Assembly (NCBI GenBank): GCA_022843645.1
Contig: JALHNF010000043.1
Coordinates: 1-5,121, forward strand
Length of the DNA: 5,121 nucleotides
Direction: 5' to 3'
From: Minisyncoccota bacterium
GTDB lineage: Bacteria; Patescibacteriota; Minisyncoccia; Phycocordibacterales; UBA5272
Shown: positions 4,846 to 5,121 of the stretch, piece by piece
How positions within the stretch are numbered: position 1 is the first letter of the stretch
Layout: every line of letters starts with the position of its first letter
Position numbers and translations under genes: made by a program
The notes under the pieces: generated by a model
Databases searched by the model: none
Told to the model about the DNA's origin: nothing
What the model saw: the letters and a program-made list of their open reading frames with translations, nothing else

Positions 4846-5121
4846 TTATTTTTTAGCAACCTCTTTTTTCTTTGACGGGAGAAGGTTTCGCTTTTTGCCC
4901 TCCACGATTCCTTTGTTAATGAGGAGGTTAAAGACTGTGTCAGACGGCTTCGCTCCCACAGAAAGCCAGTGCTTTACACGGTCGACATTTGGATTGAATA
5001 CACCCATTTTTACATTGTATGTACCAACAATCTCGACACCTTTTCCAGACTGAGCTGCATTCTTTGAGTCAGTAACCACAAGGCGGAAATGTGGGTCGTT
5101 TTTTCGTCCTATTCGTTGAAG
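4846..5121 (-). CDS. rpsP: 30S ribosomal protein S16, first few codons outside window
   Basis: S16 is an assembly protein of the small ribosomal subunit that binds 16S rRNA. The frame is open from the right edge: LQRIGRKNDPHFRLVVTDSK is the usual S16 start lacking only the first few residues, so a GTG at 5079 within this stretch is not the start. The typical core follows: GTYNVKMG near residue 37 of the visible part, and VDRVKHWLSVGAKPSDTV with the conserved WLS.GA.PSDTV pattern. 91 residues are visible, so the whole is probably about 95, slightly longer than the common 80-90, with a basic tail (KKKEVAKK). A terminator follows at once. The start codon and promoter are not in the window. Confidence 0.96.
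   Translation of the reverse strand, partial: LQRIGRKNDPHFRLVVTDSKNAAQSGKGVEIVGTYNVKMGVFNPNVDRVKHWLSVGAKPSDTVFNLLINKGIVEGKKRNLLPSKKKEVAKK

Overview
This 5.1-kb window looks like part of a compact chromosome from a Candidate Phyla Radiation (Patescibacteria, probably Parcubacteria-like) bacterium. That placement is an inference. It rests on short housekeeping proteins, very tight gene packing, Shine-Dalgarno sites being absent from nearly every start, and the look of the TrmD, RecR and TrhO proteins. It does not rest on a database match. I see no mobile element, CRISPR array, tRNA or rRNA.

Layout from left to right. The left edge holds the first 159 residues of a minus-strand tRNA U34 hydroxylase (trhO/yceA type), running off the window. 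It is divergent from dnaB across a 64-bp intergenic region with three helically phased A-tracts. On the plus strand, dnaB (replicative helicase) is followed 14 nt later by recR (recombination mediator). recR converges on a minus-strand gene for an unrecognised tryptophan-rich protein of 212 aa, with a terminator hairpin between them. The rest is all minus strand and reads, in transcription order from the right edge: rpsP (S16, its first few codons outside the window), khpA (KH-domain RNA-binding protein), trmD (tRNA m1G37 methyltransferase), rplU (L21), then the unrecognised gene.

The minus-strand genes are translation genes: two ribosomal proteins, an RNA-binding protein and a tRNA methylase. 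They resemble the common rpsP-khpA-rimM-trmD-rplS cluster, but rimM and rplS are missing from their usual places, and L21 follows trmD. Intrinsic terminators lie after rpsP, khpA, rplU and the unrecognised gene. Promoter-like sequences follow directly after three of them. The cluster therefore reads as a string of mostly single-gene units, with trmD-rplU the likely bicistron.

The most interesting points are: the unrecognised protein, which alone has a clear Shine-Dalgarno site; a perfect 16-bp palindrome at the predicted transcript start of khpA; an Asn in TrmD where the catalytic Asp normally sits, together with a shortened C-terminus; and -10-like boxes 7-10 bp upstream of several starts, which suggests leaderless transcripts. 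I see no clear sign of a wholly new multi-gene system.
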